Positions 24,621 through 35,400 of a DNA stretch of 64,000 nucleotides are shown one piece after another. How positions within the stretch are numbered: the first letter of the stretch is position 1; each line of letters starts with the position of its first letter. The position numbers were made by a program, and so were the translations under genes. Origin of the DNA: Ectobius pallidus (taxonomy: Eukaryota > Arthropoda > Insecta > Blattodea > Ectobiidae); the NCBI GenBank assembly GCA_964059195.1, contig CAXKWD010000002.1:150429042-150493041 (forward strand). The letters run 5' to 3'. The notes under the pieces were generated by a model, which searched no databases, had not been told where the DNA came from, and was given only the letters and a program-made list of their open reading frames with translations.

Positions 24621-25286
24621 TGTGAGTGATGGTGATGACCCTTTTGGGTGAAGAAAGGAAACATAATCTTTTCAACGTCATCTTTTGAGTCGACATGCAC
24701 CATCCACCACTCTTTATCATAAGCACAAGTGACAAAACCCACCATTTCTTGAAATGGAATTTCTTCATCACCAGGTCTGATCTGTACCCTATATGTTTCT
24801 GAATTATCAGAAAGTGATTAAATTTGGATTTTCACCCTATTTAGACCTAGAGGAATGAAGGGGTGAAATTTCTGGGTCCCTGAGACAGCCACAGCTTCTT
24901 CAAACCTTGATTTTATAATTTTTTCTTTAAGCTGATTAACGATTTTTGTCTGCGAATTATCCGATGGATTCTTGTTATCCTCCTCTCGGTTGACAGATTG
25001 GAAAAAAAGTTTAATTTATTCTTCATTTAACTTTTTCAAGCTTTACTTTGCAGTATTTCTTATTTGTTTTATATTTTATTTTAACAACAGGTGATTCTCC
25101 TATGGATATCAATGAGACCTTTAAAAAGTCTAAACCTGATTCTAAATCCATATATTCAGAATCATTTTTGCTGCAGCCTGGTTTTGTATATTCAGCCGGT
25201 GGTTCATCATTATCACAATGCTTTGTATCACTTTCAGAACTTGAGTGTGATTTTTTCTTACTTACTCTAAGCGGCAAAAAGTGCAA
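24621..25286 (-). pseudogene. Degenerate hypothetical ORF, upstream half
   Basis: On the minus strand an 87-codon frame (25286-25023) is rich in S, K and D (KKKSHSSSESDTKHCDNDE). Past its stop the same style of sequence continues, with breaks, as QLKEKIIKSRFEEAV, then GDEEIPFQEMVGFVTCAYDKEWWMVHV, to the LINE-B boundary. The CAYDKEWWMV stretch resembles uncharacterised insect proteins that I associate with transposon-linked genes; this is a weak memory-based link. It may be cargo of an old DNA transposon. Function unknown. Confidence 0.35.
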
Positions 25287-25629
25287 ATTTCATTCCGTCT
25301 TCAGTATTATCAATCAGCTTTATCATCCATTGTATAACTTTCCGTAGGATTTTAGTGACCAAATATCTTTATTAAATGGACTGCAACAATATTTACCCCA
25401 GGGTTTATCCATTTGTAACTCTACACAACCTATAACTTTTAAAAACATTAATATTAAGAGTTTAGTTAAAAACAGTTTAAATTGAAATAAAATCACCACA
25501 GTTTTTTATAACGAGTAAAACAATATTCCAATAATGTTAATTTATAATTATGACAAAGAAAAACTAAATAAGTAACACTAAAGTTTGTTAAATACTAGAA
25601 CACTTGAACAGAGCACTTCTTCACTCAGA

Positions 25630-26641
25630 CAGTGGTGTAACTAGACCATTTGGGGCCCGGGGCGGATTTATTTTTGAGGCCCCCTCCCCCCAACAAAAGC
25701 TACTAACACGGCTATTTTTAACTTCTTTTTCTATGGCTAACCTTTTTTGTCTTTCTGATTGTCTCCGTAGGCTAATCTATACGTGAAGATAATAGACAGA
25801 ATAAAGGAGCGAACTCATGCAAGGGAGCGAATGTATTTATTTATTAAAGACAAACAGACGTTAGTCCAGTAATATTAAGTTAACTGATTAGCAAAATACA
25901 AATGAGTGCATAATTACAAAGTAATGAAATGAAAAATAAGGTAGCCTATGTTTAATCTAGACAAAATAAGAAAGTTAACGAAATGTTATGGTAACAACAG
26001 TTTTAATTTTAGTCAGAGAGTCATATAATAAATTAGCAATATCTGCATTATAATTTATTAATTCAGAATATTTCATGTTAAAAATTGTCTTTTTATAGCT
26101 TTAACATGAAAAAATTGTCTCATGAAAGTTTATTTTCATAGGTAAATTGTTCTCGATGTATAAAACGGATTGTCCATTTAGGCTGATTTAGCTCATTTGG
26201 CTCATGAAAGGCCATAATACACATTGCGTTTTGTTAAGTTGATTTATAAATTTGGACTTTCTCTATTTTCTTCAATTAAGTTATACTTCTTCTGCACGTG
26301 ACCCATAGCGCATCTTCTAGAGGCCTCTCGCGGTCAACTCATGAACTTATTGATAAATTTTCCCATCAATGTTAAATGAAATTAGGACATGTTTTATTTT
26401 TCATCAGTTAAATGATATATTTTAGCGCAGTAGCTAACTCATGAACCGCGGCCGACTCATGAACCTTAAACCAAAACATTGGTAACTGGAGTCAATTTTT
26501 AAAAATTGGTAACACGTCAAAAATGCTATATATTTTTTAATACTGTATATAAATTCCGATTAGGAAAAAAAAAAAAAAAATTATATTAAGACGGGGCATC
26601 AATGGGGCCCGGGGCGGACCGCCCCCACCGGAACGCCACTG
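25630..26641. mobile_element. Non-autonomous hAT-type transposon
   Basis: The ends CAGTGGTGT and ACGCCACTG form a short inverted repeat and are flanked by an exact 8-bp duplication CACTCAGA (25622-25629 and 26642-26649). A GC-rich GGGGCCCGGGGCGGA block lies just inside both ends in the same orientation. The interior is AT-rich, without a transposase frame. A run of 16 A residues lies near 26564-26580. Confidence 0.87.
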
Positions 26642-26649
26642 CACTCAGA

Positions 26650-26980
26650 TACATAATAACTAAAGAGCCCTGTAGTGACTGGAGTTTCAAGATTTATTTC
26701 AAGATTTCAAGATTTATTACCCAAATGTAAAAGGTTTACAAGGCTTTGTCAAGTACATGAATAGAACAAAATAAATTTTAGTTACACAAATGTACTTAAT
26801 TTCTAGGTTATAAACTTATAGGCTATTAAAAATTAAGCTCTCTGTATTTCATACTTCTGTTTAAATTAATCTATTGTGTAAAAGGCATTTTATATTAGAA
26901 AAGATTTTATCCTTCATAGTTTCAATTTATTATTTGTTATATTTTTCAATGTATCAGGTAAAGTGATTGTATAGGTCCTT
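26650..26980. other. No gene seen; short TTTCAAGATTTATT repeat
   Basis: TTTCAAGATTTATT is repeated in tandem around 26685-26718. The rest is AT-rich with no clear homology. It might be the 3' end of a minus-strand LINE, but no motif supports that. Confidence 0.3.
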
Positions 26981-27172
26981 TGCAAGAATTTCTATACACC
27001 TGTTGCTTAAAGAACCTCTCAAGTTGTAAGTTTCAACAGGAAACAAACATGTCACTGCTTGAGTAACTCTTGTTAGTTCCAGTTGTTTATATTTACCACA
27101 TGAACCATCATCACGCTATTATTAGGATAAGTTTAAATGATTCATTTTTAATAGGGTAACAACAAATTACCA

Positions 27173-27307
27173 TTTTTTTTTAATGTATTTGTATTAGATA
27201 GAAAACCTCCTTATGCCCTCAATATATATTGAGGGCATAAGGAGGTTTTCTATCTAATACAAATACATTAATCCCTCAATGGTATAAAAATGAAGTTTGT
27301 TAATACT
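27173..27307. mobile_element. 135-bp insertion containing a perfect 92-bp palindrome
   Basis: Positions 27180-27271 read the same on both strands without mismatch (46-bp arms, centre in CAATATATATTG). The insertion is bracketed by a 12-bp direct duplication AACAAATTACCA (27161-27172 and 27308-27319), present once in the paralogue at 8472-8483. A transcript would fold into a perfect hairpin. Mechanism and family are unknown. Confidence 0.75.
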
Positions 27308-27531
27308 AACAAATTACCAGATTTACCACATGCCTCAATTCAGATAAAAAATAATTTCAGTATGATTCCATTGGAATACCATCATGAAAATCTGTACACA
27401 ACTTACTGAAGAGGTGTGGAATAAAATATATTTTTTCATAAAAATTAAAAATTTTGATTTTCAGTTTTTCATAAAAAATTTTTTTTTTGAGTTTTTGGAA
27501 AATTATAGAGTAATGTGATACAGCCAAGTTA

Positions 27532-28262
27532 CGAGGGCTGTTCATAAAGTAAGTTCCGGTCTCTCACAACACGCAAATGAGGGGCGCTAGCATCGCGAAC
27601 TTTGTTCCGTTGTGTAGCTTGGTTCATTACGCTCACGGCAGTATAACTGAGAGATTGTTTTCGGCCATTTATCTCAACAATACAGGCGTTTGAAATGTGC
27701 GCAGCGATAAGAGATCCCGCTAAGAGTGAGGTACGTGGATTAATACGATTTCTGTGGACAAAACAAATGACACCAGCAGTAATTCATCGTGAGATTACTG
27801 AAGTGTACGGGAACTTTATGAGTGACACTATGGTTCGACGTTGAGGTCATGAAATTCGTGACGGATGCGCTAACGTCCATGATGAAGAACGAAGTGGCCG
27901 ACCGTCTGTTGTGAATGATGAACTTGTTGAAAAATTGGATGAAGTGGTCAGAGAGAATCGCCGTTTCATCATGTCTCCACTCTCAGAGCATTTTCCATAA
28001 ATTTGTTGAACTGTCGGATCGCAGCGGTTTCAAACGGATGAGGAGCTCAAGGAGAGCGTCAACGGGCGGCTACACGCACAGGCGGCAGAGTTTTATGCAG
28101 AAGGAATTTCGAAGCTTGTGAAGTGGTATGACAAATGTCTGAATGTTAGCTGAAATTATGTTGAAAAATAGCTGAAAGGGTGTACTGTTCACTGGTGTAA
28201 GTCCCTACAATAAAGGGTTTTCTGCTAAAAAATATTGGAACTTACTTTACAAACCGCCCTCA
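27532..28262 (+). mobile_element. Deletion-derivative mariner transposon
   Basis: The ends CGAGGGCTGTTCATAAAGT and (complement of right end) TGAGGGCGGTTTGTAAAGT are inverted repeats extending through AAGTAAGTTCC, flanked by TA on both sides (27530-27531 and 28263-28264). From 27696 a frame reads MCAAIRDPAKSEVRGLIRFLW...HDEERSGRPSVVNDELVEKL, the N-terminal helix-turn-helix region of a mariner transposase, and near 28030-28160 FQTDEELK...AAEFYAEGISKLVKWYDKCLNV, its C-terminal end. The catalytic middle is deleted and stops are present. Length is 731 bp against about 1.3 kb for an intact element. Confidence 0.9.
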
Positions 28263-29409
28263 TATATGTCAAATTAAAGGCCTTGTAATTCTGAAGAGAA
28301 TGGTACAAATTTGAGTTTTCTAGGACAAACAGTTTTTGGGTTACATGGTTTTAACCATTTCAAAGCGTTCCTAAAATCTGTCGTTTTTAAATTTTTCAAA
28401 AATTTATAACTCAAAAACGAAAGGTCGAAAAAATTAAAACTTTGTATTTTTAGTCATAGTGACGATTAGAACACACTCACTGAATATGATGCATTTTGAA
28501 AACCTCAAGCTATTTAAAATTATATTTTTATTGGTTGATAAGCTTGCTGAGGAGTTGTCTATTGCCATTGAGTAAATAAGTAAGTACATAATTAAAGTTA
28601 TAGCTTTCTAACAGATTAGTTAAATACAGGGTGTTTCAAAACTACTTTACAAACTTCGGCCATGGGTTCCTTACACCAAAAGAAGGAAAAAAGTTCATAT
28701 GAACATATGTCCCATAATCCTTGTTTTCTTGTTATTCATTTATTAATGAAAGTTTGCATTCAGCGACCCTTGAGGTTCGACCTTGCAACTTCATTTCTCT
28801 ATGCACTCATTCATAGAAGGCTTTGACTCATTGTATCTTATGTACTATACAGTAGGTGGCGAAATGTAGCCATGGAGACTTGTTTACATTTGTCATTAGT
28901 CTGTCTTCATTGCTTTAATTATGTACATGTAGTGAGTTAACTGCACGTATTTTGTTCAACCATGGGAGGATATTCATTTCGTGAGCAGGCAGACATGATT
29001 TTTATGTATGGTTGCGGGAATGGTAATGGATACAAGGCTTCACGGTTGTATCAGATGGCATTTCCAGACCGAAGACAACTGAGTCATGCAGCCTTAGTTG
29101 CTGTTTATCGTCACATTGCTGAGACAGGAACCGTTGCACCACAGACTATCGATCAAGGAAGACCAAGAGTTGTTCGTACGCTGGACCATGAAGAACATAT
29201 TTTACAGCGTGTCGCATGTTATCAAAGTTTCAGTACAAGACAATTCAGCCATTTCATAATTATGGGTGGGACATTCTTGCTTATGACGACAACTACTTTT
29301 GTTCATTACATGTCATAAATAATGAATTAGTAATGGTTCTGCATATTCTGTAAAATCTACTATACCTTGTCCTTCATACTACATGGAAAGCTTTATTTAA
29401 AATTTATTT

Positions 29410-29811
29410 TAAATATTTAAACTTTGTTTTTCAAAATCTATTACGGGTGGGACTAGTGATGTAAAATTCCCTGGAACTTAAACTCAAGGAAATATTCCCA
29501 GGGAATGTTCCCAAAATTCATAAATTCCCGGGAATTTATGATTTACAAGCAAGGTAACTCAAAGATACCTAGATTTGTCACATAAAGTAACATAAATCTA
29601 ATGATTGGGTTAAATATTTAAACTTTGTTTTTCAAAATCTATTACGGGTGGGACTAGTGATGTAAAATTCCTGGGAACTTAAAACTCGAGGAAATATTCC
29701 CAGGGATGTTCCCAGAAATGTTCCCAAAATTCATAAATTCCCGGGAATTTATGATTTACAAGCAAGATAACTCAAAGATACCTATTTGTTACATAAAGTA
29801 ACGAAAGATGT
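29410..29811. repeat. 201-bp tandem duplication
   Basis: The segment beginning TAAATATTTAAACTTTG and containing ATTACGGGTGGGACTAGTG occurs twice, with an offset of 201 bases (29440 and 29641). The copies differ by small changes in the CCCAGGGAATGTTCC region. Confidence 0.85.
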
Positions 29812-30065
29812 TAAATAATCACTGCTCATGATTAAGTTAAATAAAACTAAAAACTGCTATAAGTTCAAAGATTAAAATATAATTAATGAAAGAACATAAA
29901 AAATGAACAGAAATTAACTCATTACATATAAAACATTTTACAATGTTTTACTGGGTTTTCACAAATCAGGTAATTCATAATTAAAATATGCCCTGGTTCT
30001 TGAATGTCAAGAAAGATCATTAACAAAAGAGTTAAGGTAATTCAACAAACTGGCTATTAAATGTA

Positions 30066-30463
30066 CAGTAGAGTCCTGCTATTCCGAAAATCCATCTATT
30101 CCGCCTATTTCAAATTGGAATGAAAGTTGGTTACTTACAGCACATGTCGGCTCCATTTAATCAATTCTGTAGAATCCTTTTTAATCACTGCTAAACACAA
30201 AAAATAACTAATTTACACACACTTGAGAAGTAAAGTCAGTGATTTTTTCTTACGAAGAGCACTGAATTGAGTAGAGGATGCAATGTTCTGCCATCTCCGC
30301 ATGAACGTAACATCAATTTTTGTTGATGAAGCATGTTGTTCGACATAGCATAAGGGGAGGTTAAGAGCATTTGCCGCGTCTGAGTGTGCCTTAACGCATT
30401 ACGATTATATTATTCATGAAATCCGCCTATTCTGAATTAGTTTGGAATAGCGGGACTCTACTG
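30066..30463. mobile_element. Pogo-like MITE
   Basis: The ends are CAGTAGAGTCCTGCTATTCC and GGAATAGCGGGACTCTACTG, inverted repeats with one mismatch in 20, flanked by TA (30064-30065 and 30464-30465). The 398-bp interior has no transposase. CAGT-type ends with TA duplications are typical of pogo/Tigger-mobilised elements. Confidence 0.88.
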
Positions 30464-31200
30464 TACTTACAAATTATGGTAGTAATCATAAACAATACGA
30501 ACCAAACAACTTTTAGAAATGGTCCATTTGCTTTCGTTAAGTCTGAGACCTTAGACTGTAAACTTATTTTATTTAAATTTGTGTTTGTGTAATATTAAAA
30601 GTTGTTAAATTTGAAGGTGTTGGTTTTTGGCATTTTATTTTAAAGGCCAACACAGTTTATTAGCAATTATATTAAACTAGCTTAAAAGCCCTGGCGCTGC
30701 TCAGGTTTTGTACTATGCATGTACTTCAAAATTAAATTATGGACGACTTTTGATTTCCGAGCTGTAAGTCCTTATATAGTTATCTAGAGTTTGAAGTGAA
30801 GAAGAAAACGCTAGATGTAGCTTTTATCGCTCATATAGGACTCAGAATATTGCAACTCATTGCTTTTACACATCATGCCTGATAGGGGTTGAAATAAGAA
30901 AAAACAGAAATTCTGGTAACATAACATTTTACTGTGTTTATGGGATATTCTATTCCCCACTTTCATGGTCCATCCTATTTTGTCTCTTTTTACATGCTAG
31001 TTTCTCAACAAAACCTACATTGATGAATAAAGTATCAGTGGAGAGATTTTTTACAGATTTCTGGTATAGCATTAATCGCTACCCATTGGCACATACTCAG
31101 TCTGAGACAACTGAAAATGTTGTCCCTGCAATACAACCTCTTACTCTACATCAAAATATGAAGTGAGAAAATGATATTCCCCATGTCCAGGGTAGCGAAA

Positions 31201-31320
31201 GTTATGTGATGCATCACACCAGATATTTTATTTGTCAAAGCCCAGTAAAATGCAACTGCGGTTATGTGATGCATCACACCAGATATTTTATTTGTCAAAG
31301 CCCAGTAAAATGCAACTGCC
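31201..31320. repeat. 60-bp tandem duplication
   Basis: Two head-to-tail 60-base copies (31201-31260 and 31261-31320) starting GTTATGTGATGCATCACACC differ only at the last base. Confidence 0.95.
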
Positions 31321-33440
31321 GAAGTCCTATGTAAACACTGCAAAGAATGTTGTTGTCATGAGAACTGCATTACATTTGAAGAATTGAGCGTAATGTTTTC
31401 AGAAATTAGGCCCATAACTTTCTTTCTAATGTCACATCAAGGATTTCAATAGCTTTAAACCTTCTCCGGACAATGTGGATCATTTTGCAAAAAAACGCAT
31501 GTTAATCAGTCCATTAGTGTTTTAGTCTATAAATGACACTAACATTGCTTTTTATATATAGAGAATTACTATCTTTAATACTGTTTGAATAAATGTGAGT
31601 GAGGTATCACTTTATAAAATATAAGTTTATAAAGAAAACCTAAGATATTATCACAAATTATTATTATTTTTTAAAAGAAGATGGACTCAAGGTATAATAC
31701 TTTTGAAAATAATTGAAAAACTATATCATAGGAAAGGGTAAATACTTTCCTATGATGATTCCTAGATAAACATGTGGAATTTTACTGAAATAGTTTAATT
31801 TTAAGATACCCGAACCGTTTATAAGCATTAAATTGTTCAAAACTAAGGAGTTTTATAAATTCCCACTCTTTGGGAATATTTCCGGCCCACATTACTAGGT
31901 GTAACATAATTTGGACAATGATTTTAATGATGCCAAAAAATAAGTTCATTTGCTATTCTGCCATTAATGTTAGGATCTTAATGTTATTATTAATGAAGGT
32001 ATGAGGGATTAAATAAAAGTAATAAACTGTTTCCAGATTGTCAGAACATTTATTTAACTCTTACAATAATAATTTAACAAATCTATCACCATTACGGGTG
32101 GGACAAAAAGTCACTTTTTGCTACTTTACATAGTAATTAACCACACATAGTTTTTGAAGTTAATCTTATACCAAATTGTATCTTAAGATGTATATTTTCT
32201 CAAATGAAACAGGACATAACTGATTAATCTTGCCTAATTAGTTTTAACAAGTGTTAAAATCATGCTATACCAGTAAATGTAAAAAAAATTAACTACAATG
32301 CAATAAATAAGTAATTGACAAATTTTACACATGAAACAACTTCAAATACACATAATTCCTGAATATTCAGTGAACTCTAGGATTTAAACTTTTATTTGAC
32401 TTCCCAATTACACTAGTTTTATAACATCTCTCTTTGAGGGAAAAATTCCCATATTTTATGAAATGGCTGAATTGGCTGTGACTTTGGTACATCTCTTAGT
32501 ACAGCATGGAGGGTACTTCACGAGCAGCACCTGTATCCATATCATATTCATCGTGTGCAGGGCCTTTCGCCTGCCGATTATCCACCACGGGATAACTTTT
32601 GCCAATGGCTTCTAGCACAAACAGCCAATCCATTGGTTGTCTCGTCAGTTTTGTTTACAGACGAAGCAACGTTTGGGAGAGATGGAATTACATATCTCCA
32701 CAACGAACACGTATGGGCAGATCATGATCCCCATGCTGTAGTTCAGGCTAGACATCAGCAACAGTTTAGGATTAACGTGTGGCTGGAATTGTAGGTGACT
32801 GTCTGGTAGGTCCTTACGTTCTACCAGCACGTCTTACAGGTGCTGTCTACAGGGACTTGATCTAGAACACTCTTCCAGAATTACTTCACGAAGATGTGCC
32901 CCTGCAAATAAGACAAAACATGTGGTTTATGCATGATGGGCTCCAGCACATTTTAGTCTCATTGTTTGAGATGCACTGACTAGTGTCTACCATGACAGAT
33001 GGATAGGCAGAGGAGGACCGGTTCCATGGCCTGCACTTTCTCCCGACCTCAATCCTTAGGATTTCTATCTCTGGGGACACCTTAAAGCAGACATCCCGGA
33101 TGAAGAAACTTTTCATCAACATGTCATGGAAGCCTGCGAAACCATTCGACACCATCCTGGAGTATTTGAAAGGGTGCAACAGTCCATGATTCAATGAGTG
33201 CATATATGTCTAGAAGCAAGAGGAGGATATTTCGAGCATTTGTTATGAGTTCTGTGTGTTGACATGTTATGAGTGTACCAATGAGTGTACCAATGTGTTG
33301 AACAGTTCCTAATGAGAAAACAAAGGATTATGGGACCTATGTTCATATGAACTTTTTTCCTTCTTTTGGTGTAAGGAACCCATGCCTGAAGTTTTTAAAA
33401 GTATTTTTAACAGACCCTGTACATAAAAATTCTTAAACAC

Positions 33441-33715
33441 CGAGCCAGGTGGCCGAGATGGTAATGTCTAGGACTCGTATTTTGGAGGTTCCAGGTTCAA
33501 ATCCCATGGACGGGCAATTTGACCTGGGTTTATTCATGGTTTCCCCAGTTGTGGAGACAAATCCCGAATTACATCCATTTAAATTAACATCTTGAAATTT
33601 ACTCCATAAATACACCAACAATAGAAAATAATTAATGATCAATAGTTTCATGGCCTACTGTATAGACATAGATCCTGAACTCCTGATTTGGCCTGGAATT
33701 TGAATGGAATATAGG
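33441..33715 (+). mobile_element. tRNA-derived SINE
   Basis: The head has an A-box-like TGGCCGAGATGG and a B-box-like GGTTCAAATCC about 40 bases on, as in tRNA-derived pol III promoters. The body contains TTTGACCTGGGTTTATTCATGG and TTTCCCCAGTTGTGG, and the tail has CTCCATAAATACACC. The same body occurs at 55907-56213. It lies just outside the right end of the rosa element. Confidence 0.82.
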
Positions 33716-33751
33716 TAGGATACAGCTGAATTCAACATATATATATATATA

Positions 33752-34375
33752 CAGAGATACCAACTGCTACGGAATTTCCGTAGTTTCTACGATTTTCTTG
33801 AATTTGCTAAGGCATTACGGAAATTGTACTAAATATTACGGATTTTACGAATCCCAATATCTATTTTTAAAATGTTTCGTTTCTCCCGCGAACATAAAAA
33901 AAGTTAATGTGTCAGCATTGATGCCTACTGTTATCATGAGAAATAGTTTGTAAAAAAAAACTCCGTTGTGTTGGCAACATTGGACGTGAGTGTGTGTTAA
34001 CGAAAGATGTTATATCTTACAGTTATAACATAATTGTAGTTATAACATCTTTGGTGTTAACATATTTCCTCTTTTTTATTATCACTGTAATGCCGCTGAC
34101 GACTGCCGACGCCGTTGCTTGCTAGAAGTTTTATTGAGTGTTGCAGTGCAAGTAGGATATTGAGGAAATAAGTCGTGTAAACGTAAAATCAGCGACGAGT
34201 CTGATGGACAAAAATGAACTGCGTCAAATCAGTAGTATCGGAAGCAGTATGCGGAAGTGTTTCCTTGCCTCGGACCTTCAAATCACGTCTTTTGTGAAAT
34301 CTGTAATTGTGATTTTTCGGTTAAACATGGAGGACTCACACTACTGATAACCACCTTTCAAGGTTAGCATCTCTG
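33752..34375 (+). mobile_element. Small hAT-type transposon with zinc-finger remnant
   Basis: The ends CAGAGATACCAAC and GTTAGCATCTCTG form a 13-bp inverted repeat with two mismatches. The flanks are TATATATA and TATATATC, compatible with an 8-bp duplication at a TA-rich site. On the plus strand near 34240-34345, FPCLGPSNHVFCEICNCDFSVKHGG resembles the N-terminal BED-like zinc finger of hAT transposases. 624 bp. Confidence 0.75.
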
Positions 34376-35150
34376 TATATATCTGAACTACACAAAATTT
34401 AACATCTTCTCTTCAGTTTCCCATCAGCTACAGCTGAATTTAAAAATATATTTGAACTACACAAAATTTAACATTTTCTCTTCAGTTTCCCAGAGGCATG
34501 TTGCAAATTCGCATAACAGCAGGATAATATTTATACATAGGTTGACAGCACAAAAACACATTTGAGGGGTGATAATCTGTATTGAAGAATTAAAGATTTT
34601 CTCCAAGTGTTTAAGTCTGAATTCTTTCTGGGTAAGTATGCAATGTAAACAAATTACTTATTTACTCATAACTATTGGCAACAGTAGCTCTCAATTATTT
34701 CTTGTCTTAAAAATTACCGAGGCCCCCTGTATATATACTGTAGGTAATAATGTTATTTTTGGCAGGAAACAGCTGAGAGATACTGTTGTCCAGAGCTATG
34801 AGTAAGTAGATGATTCGTTACCGTTTTACTGCAATAAAATTATATGATTAAATTTGTAATTAAAGTTGAAATTTATTCTTTAAGTATGGAAAAGAACCTA
34901 CTTAAATTCTGTATATTACAATGAATAGTTAATTTATTTATTGTATGTGAGCTGCACATTTAATTTTATTAATCATTAATTTAATTTATGTATGAAACAG
35001 TGTTAGGAAATAAGGAATATTCCTCTGGGAAACTGAAGAGAGGGTGTTAAATTCTGTGTGGTTCATAGAATATTGTTATATTAGCAATAGCTATTCTGTT
35101 ATAATTTTAAAACTATTAATTGAATTTAGCCTATGTATTTATTTTAACAT
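34376..35150. repeat. Inverted repeat and short direct repeats, no gene
   Basis: TGAACTACACAAAATTTAAC followed by a TTCTCTTCAGTTTCCC block occurs at about 34383 and 34451, and once in reverse complement at about 35021-35068 (GGGAAACTGAAGAG). The inverted copies may be the ends of an unrecognised element of about 620 bp. The interior shows no transposase. Confidence 0.55.
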
Positions 35151-35154
35151 TGTT

Positions 35155-35400
35155 CTGAAATAAAGATTACTATTTCCGAAATTGAAATTACTTTCTCGGA
35201 ATTTAAGTTCACTTTTTCCAAAATTAAAATTACTTTTTCCAAATATAAATTTACTTTTTCTGAAATTGAGGTTGAAAAGGTGTAGATGACCGGATGATTC
35301 TATGTAGGCTATCGTGGGTGGGAGGGTGCATTTATCAATGGATGGTGGATGTATGGAATAATTTACGGAACGGTGGAAGGATTGAAGGATTAATGGATAT
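35155..35400 (-). repeat. Minisatellite-like repeat family, second copy
   Basis: A degenerate unit of about 23 bases (complement of TTTGGAAAAAGTAATTT) is repeated from about 35160 to 35270, followed by GTAGGCTATCG and GGATGGTGG-like sequence. The same family in the opposite orientation surrounds the first hAT (about 1200-1284 and 3497-3575), which inserted into it. Confidence 0.65.

Larger units (their letters stand above)
26980..28510. repeat. Repeat family R, copy 2 (reverse orientation to copy 1)
   Basis: Segments at 27070-27172, 27308-27531 and 28263-28510 match copy 1 (7060-8640) in reverse complement. On the minus strand about 27075-26980 reads ELTRVTQAVTCLFPVETYNLRGSLSNRC, an open stretch I cannot place. 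This copy carries the 27173-27307 hairpin insertion and the mariner relic but lacks the 1-kb insertion of copy 1, so the two copies date each other's insertions. Confidence 0.65.
29454..31897. mobile_element. Candidate hAT-like element nested inside 29246-32469
   Basis: The left end reads TAGTGATGTAAAATTCCC and the complement of the right end TAGTAATGTGGGCCGGAAAT, sharing TAGTRATGT and a nearby ATTCCC motif. The flanking octamers GGTGGGAC (29446-29453) and GGTGTAAC (31898-31905) match at 6 of 8 positions. The tandem duplication leaves two possible left ends (29454 or 29655). Tentative. Confidence 0.38.
29246..32469. mobile_element. 3.2-kb DNA transposon of unknown superfamily nested in the rosa element
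   Basis: The ends are inverted repeats: CAGCCATTTCATAATTATGG at 29246, and CAGCCATTTCATAAAATATG from the complement of the right end at 32469. The flanking direct duplication is AATT (29242-29245 and 32470-32473), and removing the element rejoins the transposase frame. A word TTAYGGGTGGGAC recurs inside at about 29260, 29441, 29642 and 32093. No transposase was recognised. A 4-bp duplication is known for Sola, Chapaev and some Academ elements, so the superfamily is open. Confidence 0.72.
28962..33247 (+). pseudogene. Rosa-type DD41D transposase, split and frameshifted
   Basis: The first part (28962-29241) begins MGGYSFREQADMIFMYG and ends FSTRQ, an N-terminal DNA-binding domain. The second part, beyond the nested element, reads TAWRVLHEQHLYPYHIHRVQ (from about 32495), then LFTDEATFGRDG with the first catalytic Asp, FMHDG with the second, and PDLNP-DFYLWG with the third. 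Allowing for a one-base loss just after HDG, 41 residues separate the second and third Asp, the spacing known for the rosa family. In-frame stops and frameshifts occur near 32793, 32862, 32970 and 33058. Not functional. Confidence 0.85.
28627..33419 (+). mobile_element. Tc1/mariner-superfamily transposon of DD41D (rosa) type, with large internal insertion
   Basis: Long inverted repeats of about 110 bp begin CAGGGTGTTTCAAAACTAC at 28627; the complement of the right end begins CAGGGTCTGTTAAAAATAC. TA flanks both sides (28625-28626 and 33420-33421). The shared block CATGGGTTCCTTACACC and the adjacent AGTTCATATGAACAT are conserved in both ends. Without the nested 3.2-kb insertion it would be about 1.57 kb. 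Confidence 0.88.

Noticed and set aside
27182..27269. Pre-microRNA gene
   Set aside because: The arms are perfectly complementary over 46 bp without the bulges usual in animal miRNA precursors, and the insertion has transposon-like flanking duplications. Kept as a finding rather than called ncRNA.
33441..33503. Functional leucine- or serine-type tRNA
   Set aside because: The similarity ends after the B box and the body is shared with another dispersed copy, so it is a SINE.
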